From Proteocatella sp051653405 (lineage in GTDB: Bacteria; Bacillota; Clostridia; Peptostreptococcales; Filifactoraceae): a DNA stretch of 63,943 bases. A program made the position numbers and the translations under genes. Shown here piece by piece: positions 1-7,727 of the stretch. The first letter of the stretch is position 1; the number at the start of each line of letters is the position of its first letter. Below the pieces are notes generated by a model. That model saw only the letters and a list, made by a program, of their open reading frames with translations, had not been told where the DNA came from and did not search any database. The stretch is taken from positions 1-63,943 of the forward strand of contig JBOFWC010000131.1 in the NCBI GenBank assembly GCA_051653405.1, read 5' to 3'.

Positions 1-38
1 CCTCCAAAGTCTATTACTAATACTTTTTCGTTTTTCAT
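1..38 (-). CDS. guaA: GMP synthase (glutamine-hydrolysing), first 12 codons only
   Basis: Only the start lies in the window. The minus strand reads ATG then codons for MKNEKVLVIDFG, which matches the N-terminus of the GuaA glutamine amidotransferase domain (usually ...VLDFGGQYNQLI). A ribosome binding site (GGAGA) sits inside the end of guaB, whose stop is 3 bases upstream. guaB-guaA is the classical pair converting IMP to XMP to GMP, so position and residues agree. The gene continues beyond base 1. Confidence 0.8.
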   Translation of the reverse strand, partial: MKNEKVLVIDFG

Positions 39-41
39 TTT

Positions 42-1505
42 TTATTCTCCTACCTGTGCACTATAGTTTGGTGCTTCTTTAGTAACTGTTATATCATGCG
101 GGTGGCTTTCTTTTAGTCCCGCCGCTGTTATTTTAACAAATTCTGAGTCTTCTATCAACTCTTTTATTGTTTCTGCGCCACAATATCCCATTCCAGCTCT
201 TAGGCCTCCTACTAATTGGAATACCATATCGCCAACTTCTCCTTTGTAAGCAACCATTCCTTCTACGCCTTCTGGTACAAGCTTTTTAGAGTCTTTTTGG
301 AAGTATCTGTCTTTTGAACCTTTTTCCATTGCTGCAAGGGAACCCATTCCTCTATATGATTTGAATGATCTTCCTTTATATATTATTGTTTCTCCTGGTG
401 ATTCTTTTGTGCCTGCAAGCATTGATCCAAGCATTACTGCTGAGCCTCCTGCTGCTATAGCTTTTACTATATCTCCTGAGTATTTGATTCCACCGTCTGC
501 AATTATTGGTGTACCTGTTTTTTGTGCTTCTTCGTAGCAGTCCATAACTGCTGTTATCTGAGGTACGCCTACTCCTGCAACTACTCTTGTAGTACAAATT
601 GATCCTGGGCCTATTCCTACTTTTACGCAGTCTGCACCAGCTTCGATAAGTGCTCTTGTAGCTTTTTTAGTTGCTACATTTCCTGCTATTATTTGAAGCT
701 CTGGATAATTTTCTTTTGCTCTTCTTACGCCTTCTATTACGCCTTTTGAATGACCATGAGCTGTATCTATTACTATTACGTCTACTTTTGAAGCTACAAG
801 GGCATCTATTCTATCAAACATATCGTCTGTAACGCCTACTGCGGCTCCGCAAAGAAGTCTTCCGTTTTCATCTGTTGCTGAATCTGGGAACATTATTCTT
901 TTTTCTATATCTTTTATAGTTATAAGTCCCTTTAATTTGTTATCTGCATCCACTATTGGAAGTTTTTCGATTTTATTTTTCCTTAGAATTTCTTGAGCCT
1001 CTGTAAGTGAAACTCCTTCTCTTGCTGTTATAAGATTTTTTGAAGTCATTGATTCTTCAATTTTTTTGCTGAAGTCTTCTTCAAATCTTATATCTCTGTT
1101 TGTTATTATTCCGATAAGTGTATGCTCATCATCTACTATAGGTACACCTGATATTCTAAATCTTCCCATAAGCTGATCTGCTTCTTCTATAGTGTTGTCT
1201 TTCTTTAAGCAGAATGGATCTGTTATTACTCCATGCTCTGAACGTTTTACTTTATCAACCTCTGCTGCTTGATTTTCAATAGACATGTTTTTGTGGATTA
1301 TTCCTATTCCACCTTGTCTTGCAATCGCTATTGCCATCTCATGCTCTGTTACAGTGTCCATTCCTGCACTCATTAATGGAATGTTTAACTTAATTTTCTT
1401 AGTTAAATATGTTCCCAGATTTACGTCTTTTGGTAATACGTTTGATTCTTGAGGTACTAATAGTACATCATCGAATGTTAAAGCTTCTTTTAATAACTTT
1501 GCCAT
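42..1505 (-). CDS. guaB: IMP dehydrogenase
   Basis: 487 residues, the normal length. It oxidises IMP to XMP with NAD, the first committed step of GMP synthesis in the cytosol. The N-terminus (LTFDDVLLVP) and the catalytic loop GPGSICTTR, with the active-site cysteine near residue 305, are intact. Two CBS repeats lie at about residues 95-205, inserted in the TIM barrel. The C-terminal part has the flap sequence YRGMGS. The ATG has a strong site (GAAGGAG). The gene is preceded by a guanine riboswitch and terminator and is followed after 3 bases by guaA, so guanine probably represses both together. Confidence 0.97.
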   Translation of the reverse strand: MAKLLKEALTFDDVLLVPQESNVLPKDVNLGTYLTKKIKLNIPLMSAGMDTVTEHEMAIAIARQGGIGIIHKNMSIENQAAEVDKVKRSEHGVITDPFCLKKDNTIEEADQLMGRFRISGVPIVDDEHTLIGIITNRDIRFEEDFSKKIEESMTSKNLITAREGVSLTEAQEILRKNKIEKLPIVDADNKLKGLITIKDIEKRIMFPDSATDENGRLLCGAAVGVTDDMFDRIDALVASKVDVIVIDTAHGHSKGVIEGVRRAKENYPELQIIAGNVATKKATRALIEAGADCVKVGIGPGSICTTRVVAGVGVPQITAVMDCYEEAQKTGTPIIADGGIKYSGDIVKAIAAGGSAVMLGSMLAGTKESPGETIIYKGRSFKSYRGMGSLAAMEKGSKDRYFQKDSKKLVPEGVEGMVAYKGEVGDMVFQLVGGLRAGMGYCGAETIKELIEDSEFVKITAAGLKESHPHDITVTKEAPNYSAQVGE

Positions 1506-1543
1506 TACTTGCTCCTTCTATATATTTAATATTAAAAATTGTA

Positions 1544-1582
1544 TAAAAAAACTCACGCAAAAACAGCGTGTGCTTGCGTGAG
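1544..1582 (-). terminator. Intrinsic terminator of the guanine riboswitch
   Basis: Perfect 9-bp stem on the minus strand (CTCACGCAA / TTGCGTGAG, 1552-1560 and 1574-1582) followed by a run of U. It lies between the aptamer and the guaB start, as expected for an expression platform that stops transcription when guanine is bound. Confidence 0.85.
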
Positions 1583-1598
1583 AAGTACTCAAACAAAG

Positions 1599-1664
1599 CA
1601 CTCATAGTCAAAAATTTTGGTTTTTGGTAGAGACACTGACCCATTCTGTCAGCCTATACGAGTG
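1599..1664 (-). promoter_or_regulatory. Purine (guanine) riboswitch aptamer upstream of guaB
   Basis: Minus-strand RNA shows the full purine aptamer pattern: P1 arms CACTCGTA / TATGAGTG, P2 stem CTGAC / GTCAG with a 7-nt loop, J2/3 ending TCTACC, P3 stem CAAAA / TTTTG, then GACTATG. The base equivalent to xpt position 74 is C (in GACTAT), which specifies guanine rather than adenine. The J2/3 base equivalent to U51 is U, arguing against the 2'-deoxyguanosine-I class. It controls guaBA through the adjacent terminator. Confidence 0.92.
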
Positions 1665-1689
1665 GTTTAGTTTAAAATGTTTATCTATT

Positions 1690-1718
1690 ATTATACAATT
1701 TTATTTCAATTATTGCCA
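1690..1718 (-). promoter_or_regulatory. Probable sigma-A promoter for guaBA
   Basis: Minus-strand TATAAT at 1690-1695 with a 17-bp spacer to a weak -35 TGGCAA at 1713-1718. It is placed so that the transcript starts just before the riboswitch. The -10 is perfect; the -35 is poor. Confidence 0.5.
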
Positions 1719-1728
1719 CAGTTTTTTT

Positions 1729-4314
1729 CTATTTTTGAAAAATTTTTGTACTTTCCATTATAAGAAGTGGTAAAAAGGGCAGTAATATCACATATTTCAG
1801 GAATTCTCCAGAGATTGCACTTACTTCAAATATACTTGATACAAACGGCACTGTTAGAACCATAGCAGTTAATAATACTCCAACCACAACTGCAAGTACC
1901 ATATATTTATTTGAGAAAAGACCTATTTTAAATATTGGCTGTTTGCTTCTTACATAGAATCCATATGCTAGTCTTGAAAGACAAAGAGTTGAAAATGCCA
2001 TTGTCTGCGCAGTTTTTACGTCTGCATTTTTTAGGCCTACCATAAAGGCAAATGTAGTTACTAATGAAAGCAGAAGACCTTGCATAAATATTCTACTTAA
2101 CAGTCCGCCTGCAAATATGCTCTCATTTTTCTTTCTTGGAGGCTCGTTCATAAGCGTTTCATCTGCGGGTTCAAATGCAAGTGCAATTGCTGGTAGTGAG
2201 TCTGTTACAAGGTTTATAAATAGCAGGTGCAGTGCTGAGAATGGATTTGGAAGGCCTAAAAGTGCTGCATAAAGTACTGTTAGTATTCCTCCAAGGTTTC
2301 CTGAAAGCAGGAACTGAATCGCTCTTTTTATATTTGCATATACGGCTCTTCCTTGTGATACAGCTTCTACTATAGTTGCAAAGTTATCGTCTGCAAGTAC
2401 CATAGCGGCTGCATCTTTTGAAACATCTGTTCCTGTTATTCCCATTGCTACTCCGATGTCTGCCTGCTTAAGCGCTGGAGCATCGTTTACGCCGTCTCCT
2501 GTCATGGCTACTATCTGGCCTCTATTTTGCCAAGCCTCTACGATTCTAATTTTATTTTCTGGGGAAACTCTTGCATAAACGCTTATTTTTTCAAGTTTTT
2601 CTTGATATTCTTCTTCACTCATTGCTTCAAACTCAAGGGAATCTATAGCAATATCATATTCTTCCATTATTCCCAGTGATTTAGCGATTGATGATGCAGT
2701 TACCTTATGGTCTCCTGTTATCATAATCGTCTTAATTCCTGCTTTTTTAGCTCTTTCTATAGCATCCTTAACTTCTTCTCTAGGTGGGTCTATCATCGCC
2801 ATGATTCCAACTAGTACATAGTCTTTTTCATCGTCCATATCAAGTTCATCATCTTTATGTTCTGTCATTGCAAATGCAAGTACTCTAAGCCCTTGAGATG
2901 AGTAGTAGTGGTTTTTTTCTATAAAAAGTGCTTTTTCTTCTTCTGTTATATCATGAATTTCATTGTTTTTTAATATTCGTGTAGTTCTTCTAAAAAGTAC
3001 GTCTGGTGCTCCCTTAGTGAATATATAGTCTTTTCCTCTAAAGTTGTGCAGTGTAGACATAAGCTTTCTATCTGAATCAAATGGAAGGTCTGCAAGTCTT
3101 TCGTACTTCTTGTTTACTGCTTCTAAGTTCATGCCATTTTTTACTGCAAAGTTTAGAAGCGCCGTCTCTGTAGGGTCTCCAATTTCTTTGCCATCACTTC
3201 CTATGCTTGAATCATTTGCAAGTACTGAAAGGCCTACCATTGTTTCTACTGTAGTGTTTTTTTCTACTTCTGAATCGTCTCCATCCATTGTAAAGGTATG
3301 AACTACAGTCATCTTATTTTGTGTAAGGGTTCCGGTTTTATCTGAACATATTATCGAAGCGCCTCCAAGCGTTTCTACTGCTGGAAGTTTTTTTACTATT
3401 GCATTTTTTGAAGCCATCTTACTTGTGCCTACTGCCATAACAATCGTTACTATTGAAGCAAGTGCTTCTGGGATAGCCGCTACGGCAAGGGCTACGGCAA
3501 ACATAAATGCATCTATAAATTCTACATTTCTATAAATATTAAGCGCAAATATCGCTATTGATATCAGCGTTATTCCTATTCCAAGTTTTTTACTAAAATC
3601 ATCAAGTCTTTCTTGAAGTGGAGTTTTTCTTTCTTTAGCACTTTGAATAAGGCTTGCTATTTTACCTATTTCAGTATCCATACCAGTTCCTGTAACTATG
3701 AATTTTGCTCGTCCATAGGTAACAAGGCCTGATGAAAACACCATATTTACCATATCGCCAAGCGCCACATCTTGCTTATCTATAGCTTCTGACTGTTTAT
3801 CCACCGCTGTAGATTCGCCCGTAAGTGAACTCTCTATTACTTGTAAGCTACTTGATTCTATAATTCTTCCATCTGCGGGAATATAGTCTCCTGCATCAAG
3901 GGTAACTATATCTCCTACTACAAGCTCTCTTGCTGGAATTTGAACCATTTGAGCATCTCTTATTACTTTTGCAGTAGGTGCTGATAATTTTTTCAAGCTG
4001 TTTAATGAGCTTTCAGCTTTCTTCTGCTGAACTACTCCAAGTACTGCATTTAGTATAAGCACTACGCCAATTGTAATTGCACTTTTTTCTTCTCCGAACA
4101 TGAATGATATAGCTGCAGCTATAATCAGTATAATTATTAAAAAGTCCTTAAATTGTTCGATAAAAAGCTGAAGTGTGCTTTTTTTCTTGCCTTCTTTTAG
4201 TTCGTTGTACCCATTTGTTTCGAGTCTTTTTTCTACCTCACTGCTTGAAAGTCCGTTTGTCTGACTCTGTAAATTTTGGATAACTTCTTCTGGTTTTTGA
4301 TTAAAATAGCTCAT
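1729..4314 (-). CDS. P-type cation (Ca2+/Mn2+-type) exporting ATPase
   Basis: 861 residues. P2A-type ATPase that pumps divalent cations out of the cytosol. Visible motifs in order: N-terminal cation ATPase domain (1-60), TGES in the actuator domain (165-168), PEAL in the fourth membrane helix (282-285), phosphorylation site DKTGT (Asp325), MITGD, and TGDGVNDAP of the hinge; about ten membrane helices. The PEAL(A/S)SIVTIV helix resembles pneumococcal CaxP/MgtA and lactococcal YoaB rather than SERCA (PEGLP). A yybP-ykoY riboswitch lies directly upstream, so the physiological job is probably tolerance of excess manganese and/or calcium export. Ion specificity is inference. Confidence 0.9.
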   Translation of the reverse strand: MSYFNQKPEEVIQNLQSQTNGLSSSEVEKRLETNGYNELKEGKKKSTLQLFIEQFKDFLIIILIIAAAISFMFGEEKSAITIGVVLILNAVLGVVQQKKAESSLNSLKKLSAPTAKVIRDAQMVQIPARELVVGDIVTLDAGDYIPADGRIIESSSLQVIESSLTGESTAVDKQSEAIDKQDVALGDMVNMVFSSGLVTYGRAKFIVTGTGMDTEIGKIASLIQSAKERKTPLQERLDDFSKKLGIGITLISIAIFALNIYRNVEFIDAFMFAVALAVAAIPEALASIVTIVMAVGTSKMASKNAIVKKLPAVETLGGASIICSDKTGTLTQNKMTVVHTFTMDGDDSEVEKNTTVETMVGLSVLANDSSIGSDGKEIGDPTETALLNFAVKNGMNLEAVNKKYERLADLPFDSDRKLMSTLHNFRGKDYIFTKGAPDVLFRRTTRILKNNEIHDITEEEKALFIEKNHYYSSQGLRVLAFAMTEHKDDELDMDDEKDYVLVGIMAMIDPPREEVKDAIERAKKAGIKTIMITGDHKVTASSIAKSLGIMEEYDIAIDSLEFEAMSEEEYQEKLEKISVYARVSPENKIRIVEAWQNRGQIVAMTGDGVNDAPALKQADIGVAMGITGTDVSKDAAAMVLADDNFATIVEAVSQGRAVYANIKRAIQFLLSGNLGGILTVLYAALLGLPNPFSALHLLFINLVTDSLPAIALAFEPADETLMNEPPRKKNESIFAGGLLSRIFMQGLLLSLVTTFAFMVGLKNADVKTAQTMAFSTLCLSRLAYGFYVRSKQPIFKIGLFSNKYMVLAVVVGVLLTAMVLTVPFVSSIFEVSAISGEFLKYVILLPFLPLLIMESTKIFQK

Positions 4315-4368
4315 ATTATCTCCCTTTCTACCATTTCGGATTCTATTTATTTTATAACCAATTTTACA

Positions 4369-4410
4369 TAAAAAAAACTCAAGGACAGCCTAAAAAAGCT
4401 ATCCTTGAGT
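4369..4410 (-). terminator. Intrinsic terminator of the yybP-ykoY riboswitch
   Basis: 13-bp stem on the minus strand (4377-4389 with 4398-4410, one G-U pair), loop TTTTTTAG, then eight U. Its 5' arm (CTCAAGG) is the same sequence that forms the 3' side of aptamer P1, so ligand binding should block it: an ON switch. Confidence 0.9.
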
Positions 4411-4495
4411 CTGGTTATTTAATGTGATGCCAGATTTTTCAACCATGAATGTTGACATCACAACAATGTACAATTGCTAACTACTCCCTCAACGG
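4403..4495 (-). promoter_or_regulatory. yybP-ykoY (manganese) riboswitch
   Basis: The minus-strand leader contains the yybP-ykoY hallmarks: GGGAGTAG after the P1 5' arm TTGAG, then GTCAACA, a hairpin and CTGGCATC, closing with AACCAGACTCAA whose CTCAA pairs with TTGAG. The P1 3' arm overlaps the downstream terminator. This family senses Mn2+ and typically precedes MntP, TerC or P-type ATPases. The downstream gene is such an ATPase. Confidence 0.85.
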
Positions 4496-4502
4496 CTATA
4501 TC

Positions 4503-4531
4503 ATTATATAATGTTTTTTGAGTTTTGTAAA
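4503..4531 (-). promoter_or_regulatory. Sigma-A promoter for riboswitch and P-type ATPase
   Basis: Minus strand TTTACA (4526-4531), 17-bp spacer, TATAAT (4503-4508). It begins only 5 bases after the tyrS stop codon, giving the ATPase its own transcript. Confidence 0.75.
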
Positions 4532-4535
4532 TAGT

Positions 4536-5771
4536 TTATACTAATTTTAATTGATGGAAAGTTTTCTTTCCTTTTTTGATCATTATTATGCCATCTTTAG
4601 CAAGTTCTTGTGAAAGTGCAAATGCAGGATCTGTTATTTTTTCTTCATTAACTTGAATTCCGCCTTGAGTTATAAGTCTTCTTGCCTCACTGTTTGATGG
4701 TACAAGTGCAGTTACTTTTAGTGCCTCTATTATAGTCATGCCCTCAAGCTCTGCTGCTGCAATTTCTGTAGTAGGTGCATTTTGGCTTGCTCCGTTTTTA
4801 TTTGCAAATAGTTCTCTTGCTGCTTGCTGTGCATCTACGGCATCTTTTTCTCCATGAACCATTTTTGTAACTTCAAATGCAAGTACTTCTTTCGCTTGGT
4901 TTATTTCTGCGCCTTCTAATGCTCCTAGTCTTCTAACTTCATCCATTGGAAGGAATGTAAGCAGTGCAAGACATTTTTCTACTGAAGCATCTTCTATATT
5001 TCTCCAGTATTGGTAGAATTCGTATGGAGATGTTTTTTCTCTATCAAGCCATAGTGCGCCTGCCATAGTTTTTCCCATTTTCTTGCCATCTGATGTTGTA
5101 AGAAGGTTAAATGTCATACCGTATGCTTGCTTGCCTTCTTTTCTTCTTATAAGGTCTGTTCCTGATATTATGTTTGACCACTGATCGTCTCCACCAAGCT
5201 GCAGCTTACAGTTGTAGTTTTGATTTAATTTTAAGAAGTCATATGACTGCATTATCATGTAGTTAAATTCAAGGAATGTAAGTCCGCCTTCTTTTTCCAT
5301 TCTTGACTTAAACGCCTCTGCTTGAAGCATTCTATTTACTGTAAACATAGAACCTACTTCTCTTAAGAAAGGAATATACTCTAGTTTTAAAAGCCAATCT
5401 GCATTGTTTACTAGAATTGCCTTATCATCTGAAAAGTCAATAAATCTTGAAAGCTGCTCTTTAAATTTTTCTCCATTTGCTTCTATTTGTTCCATAGTAA
5501 GCATCTGTCTCATATCAGTTCTTCCTGATGGGTCTCCTACCATAGTAGTTCCTCCACCTATAACTACTATTGGTCTATGACCAGCCATTTGAAGATGTCT
5601 CATAGCTACTGCTTGTAAGAAGTGCCCTACGTGAAGACTGTCTGCTGTAGGGTCATATCCTGTATAGAAAGTAACACTTTCGTTACCTAATAATTCTCTT
5701 ATTTCATCTTCGTGAGTTGCTTGTGCTATAAATCCTCTTTCTTTTAGGATATCAAATACATTTGTTTTCAT
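4536..5771 (-). CDS. tyrS: Tyrosyl-tRNA synthetase
   Basis: 411 residues, class I aminoacyl-tRNA synthetase joining tyrosine to tRNA-Tyr. The HIGH motif is seen as HVGH (about residue 47) in a Rossmann fold, with YTGYDPTADSLH at the tyrosine pocket. GGDDQW appears mid-protein, and KMGKT replaces KMSKS, as is common in TyrS. A C-terminal S4 RNA-binding domain (last 60 residues, ARRLITQGGIQVNEEKI) is complete. ATG with an excellent site (AGGAGGAG). Regulated by a tyrosine T-box leader. Confidence 0.97.
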   Translation of the reverse strand: MKTNVFDILKERGFIAQATHEDEIRELLGNESVTFYTGYDPTADSLHVGHFLQAVAMRHLQMAGHRPIVVIGGGTTMVGDPSGRTDMRQMLTMEQIEANGEKFKEQLSRFIDFSDDKAILVNNADWLLKLEYIPFLREVGSMFTVNRMLQAEAFKSRMEKEGGLTFLEFNYMIMQSYDFLKLNQNYNCKLQLGGDDQWSNIISGTDLIRRKEGKQAYGMTFNLLTTSDGKKMGKTMAGALWLDREKTSPYEFYQYWRNIEDASVEKCLALLTFLPMDEVRRLGALEGAEINQAKEVLAFEVTKMVHGEKDAVDAQQAARELFANKNGASQNAPTTEIAAAELEGMTIIEALKVTALVPSNSEARRLITQGGIQVNEEKITDPAFALSQELAKDGIIMIKKGKKTFHQLKLV

Positions 5772-5793
5772 ATTTCTCCTCCTGTTTTATATT

Positions 5794-5836
5794 AAAAAAA
5801 CCCTCGTATCTATGATGTTAATCATAGGGACGAAGG
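5794..5836 (-). terminator. T-box terminator upstream of tyrS
   Basis: Minus-strand hairpin built of CCTTCGT / ACGAGGG and CTATGAT / ATCATAG, followed by seven U. It follows the T-box sequence directly, as in other transcription-attenuating T-box leaders. Confidence 0.9.
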
Positions 5837-6028
5837 CTCGCGGTACCACCCTAATTGCTTATACAAAGTATAAGCCTCTCTTTCTTCTTAACGCGAAGTA
5901 CGTACTGCCTACTTAGTTTCAACAGTATGCTCCAAAGTGTATATTATATCCTTCCCTAATAACTCTCACCAAATGTTATCTCTCTGAAAGTTCCAGATAT
6001 ACTTCTCTTTATCATTGCATATATATTC
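5794..6028 (-). promoter_or_regulatory. T-box leader (tyrosine specifier) of tyrS
   Basis: The T-box proper AGGGTGGTACCGCG is at 5839-5852 on the minus strand, and the terminator follows. Upstream is stem I with an AG-rich internal region. The specifier loop reads ATATACACTTTGG, with tyrosine codon UAC at 5939-5941 followed by a purine. Uncharged tRNA-Tyr is expected to stabilise the antiterminator and turn on tyrS. Leader start is estimated from the promoter. Confidence 0.93.
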
Positions 6029-6034
6029 ATATTG

Positions 6035-6063
6035 ATGATACATTATTTAAAGACAATAGTCAA
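6035..6063 (-). promoter_or_regulatory. Sigma-A promoter of the tyrS T-box transcript
   Basis: Minus strand TTGACT (6058-6063), 17-bp spacer, TATCAT (6035-6040), located between the HPr gene and the T-box leader. Confidence 0.7.
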
Positions 6064-6068
6064 GGTTT

Positions 6069-6338
6069 TTAGTTCATTTCCAAAAGCTTAACCTCTAAAA
6101 GTTCTCTTATTTCCGCAAGCGCTTGTTCTTCATCCGGTCCGTCAATTTCTATTTCCACAATGTCACCACTTGCTATCCCAAGTGCCAATACTCCTATTAT
6201 GGATTTAGCATTTACCATCTTATTTTTTGATTTTATGTCTATGTTTGATGCAAATTTATTGCATACTTGAACAAAAGCTGCTGCAGGCCTTGCATGAAGA
6301 CCTAAATTATTTTTGATCTCAAATTCTGCCTTTAACAT
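6069..6338 (-). CDS. HPr-family phosphocarrier protein
   Basis: 89 residues, full HPr length. It carries phosphate from PEP via enzyme I to PTS sugar permeases. The active site GLHARPA has His15, and the regulatory serine region NAKSIIGV has Ser46. In Gram-positives HPr kinase phosphorylates that serine to engage CcpA. Because His15 is present this is HPr-like rather than Crh. It overlaps the end of whiA by 7 bases, so it is the last gene of the rapZ-yvcK-whiA operon. The genome may hold another HPr that is the main PTS protein. Confidence 0.88.
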   Translation of the reverse strand: MLKAEFEIKNNLGLHARPAAAFVQVCNKFASNIDIKSKNKMVNAKSIIGVLALGIASGDIVEIEIDGPDEEQALAEIRELLEVKLLEMN

Positions 6339-7291
6339 TTTTCTAGTTTCTCCTTTAATTCCTCTGCCATGAGTTCTATTTTTTTTAACCTGTGGTTCAC
6401 GCCTGATTTACCAAGCGGTTTTTGCATTATCTCCCCAAGCTCTTTTAAACTCATGTCTGGATTTTCTATTCTAAGCATCGCTATTTCCTGAAGGTTTTCT
6501 GGAAAATAATCGATTCCTCGCTTTTCTATTATATAGTTTATACAATCAATCTGTCTCATAGATGTCTCTACGGTCTTGTTTAAATTTGCGGTTTCACAGT
6601 TAACCAGCCTATTTACGTCATTTCTCATCTGTTTTTTTATCTTTATGTCCTCTAGATGCATAAGCGCATTGTATGCTCCCATAAGGTTTAAAAGGTCTGT
6701 AATATGCTCACTCTCTTTTATATAAACTACATTTGTGTTTTTTCTTGCTACTATTTTAGCATTTAACTTATAACTGTTTAATAGTTTTTTTAGATTTTCA
6801 CTTACTTCTATGTTCACTGTTGAAAATTCTAAATGATACATCTTGCTTGGATCTGATATTGAACCACTCCCTAAAAATGCCCCTCTTAAATAAGCTCTTT
6901 TTCCGTCCTGTTTTGTCACCAGCCTTTTAGGTATGGTGCTTACCCAGCTTAAATAGTCTCCATCTCGCTCTAATATGCCTGCTTTTTCCAAGATATCGTT
7001 TGCCCCTTGGTCATAAGTAACACTTAGTATATAAGTATTGTTCTTTTTCAAATTTGACTGCTTATTTACCTGAATCTCTACAGTTATCCCAAAATTATTT
7101 TTTATTAAGGTGAATACTTTTCTAGCTATTGCAGGATTTTCGGTGCTTATAGTAAATGATAATTTGTTAAACCCCATAAGTTTAAGGGTTCCGCTCATTC
7201 TTATAATAGCAGAGAGCTCTGCCATTTGAACTTCAAGACTCTCAGGCACTATCCTCGCTAGTTCATTTTTGACTTGTACTGAAAATGACAT
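6332..7291 (-). CDS. whiA: WhiA sporulation/cell-division regulator
   Basis: 319 residues, matching the family. WhiA is a DNA-binding protein made from a degenerate LAGLIDADG-homing-endonuclease-like N-terminal domain (about 1-210) and a C-terminal helix-turn-helix (DMSLKELGEIMQKPLGKSGV). In Bacillus it affects FtsZ ring assembly and nucleoid organisation. The start overlaps the Nudix gene stop (TAATG), and order rapZ-yvcK-Nudix-whiA is a conserved Firmicutes arrangement. Confidence 0.95.
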   Translation of the reverse strand: MSFSVQVKNELARIVPESLEVQMAELSAIIRMSGTLKLMGFNKLSFTISTENPAIARKVFTLIKNNFGITVEIQVNKQSNLKKNNTYILSVTYDQGANDILEKAGILERDGDYLSWVSTIPKRLVTKQDGKRAYLRGAFLGSGSISDPSKMYHLEFSTVNIEVSENLKKLLNSYKLNAKIVARKNTNVVYIKESEHITDLLNLMGAYNALMHLEDIKIKKQMRNDVNRLVNCETANLNKTVETSMRQIDCINYIIEKRGIDYFPENLQEIAMLRIENPDMSLKELGEIMQKPLGKSGVNHRLKKIELMAEELKEKLEKC

Positions 7292-7710
7292 TATTTCTCA
7301 CCTTTTTTCATGTAGTTTACTGCTACTTTTATGATTTCTCTTTCATCGTGATATTTCGCAATTTCAATGGCTTTGTCCATATGAATATATTTTGCATCAA
7401 CAAAACCCTCTTCTTTTTGGGGTACAGTTTCCATATTTTTAGACTTCATCATATACCAATGTACAGTTTTATGAATTCTATTAGTTTCATCCCAATTTTC
7501 TTTATAAGTATAGTGTATTTCCCCTAAGTAACGCTCAATTTCTGCATATACGCCCGTTTCTTCGCTTACTTCCCTAAGAGCTGCCTCTTGAAGCTGTTCA
7601 TCTTTTTCGACTCTACCTTTAGGAAGCACCCAATCCCCATTGTATTTTCTAAGTAGGAGTATAGCATTGCCAAAAACAACTACTCCACCTGCGCTTATTT
7701 CTTCCTTCAT
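7291..7710 (-). CDS. Nudix hydrolase
   Basis: 139 residues with a complete Nudix box (GX5EX7REVXEEXGV) at about residues 31-53. It hydrolyses a nucleoside diphosphate linked to another group; substrate cannot be read from sequence. It resembles the small Nudix proteins often found beside whiA, with an N-terminus SAGGVVVF typical of Ap4A-like hydrolases. Start has a strong site (GGGAGGAG). Stop overlaps whiA by one base, so translation is probably coupled. Confidence 0.9.
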   Translation of the reverse strand: MKEEISAGGVVVFGNAILLLRKYNGDWVLPKGRVEKDEQLQEAALREVSEETGVYAEIERYLGEIHYTYKENWDETNRIHKTVHWYMMKSKNMETVPQKEEGFVDAKYIHMDKAIEIAKYHDEREIIKVAVNYMKKGEK

Positions 7711-7727
7711 GCTATCTCCTCCCTAGT

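Noticed and set aside
5772..6068. Coding possibility in the tyrS leader
   Set aside because: No frame; the sequence is fully explained by a T-box leader, terminator and promoter.
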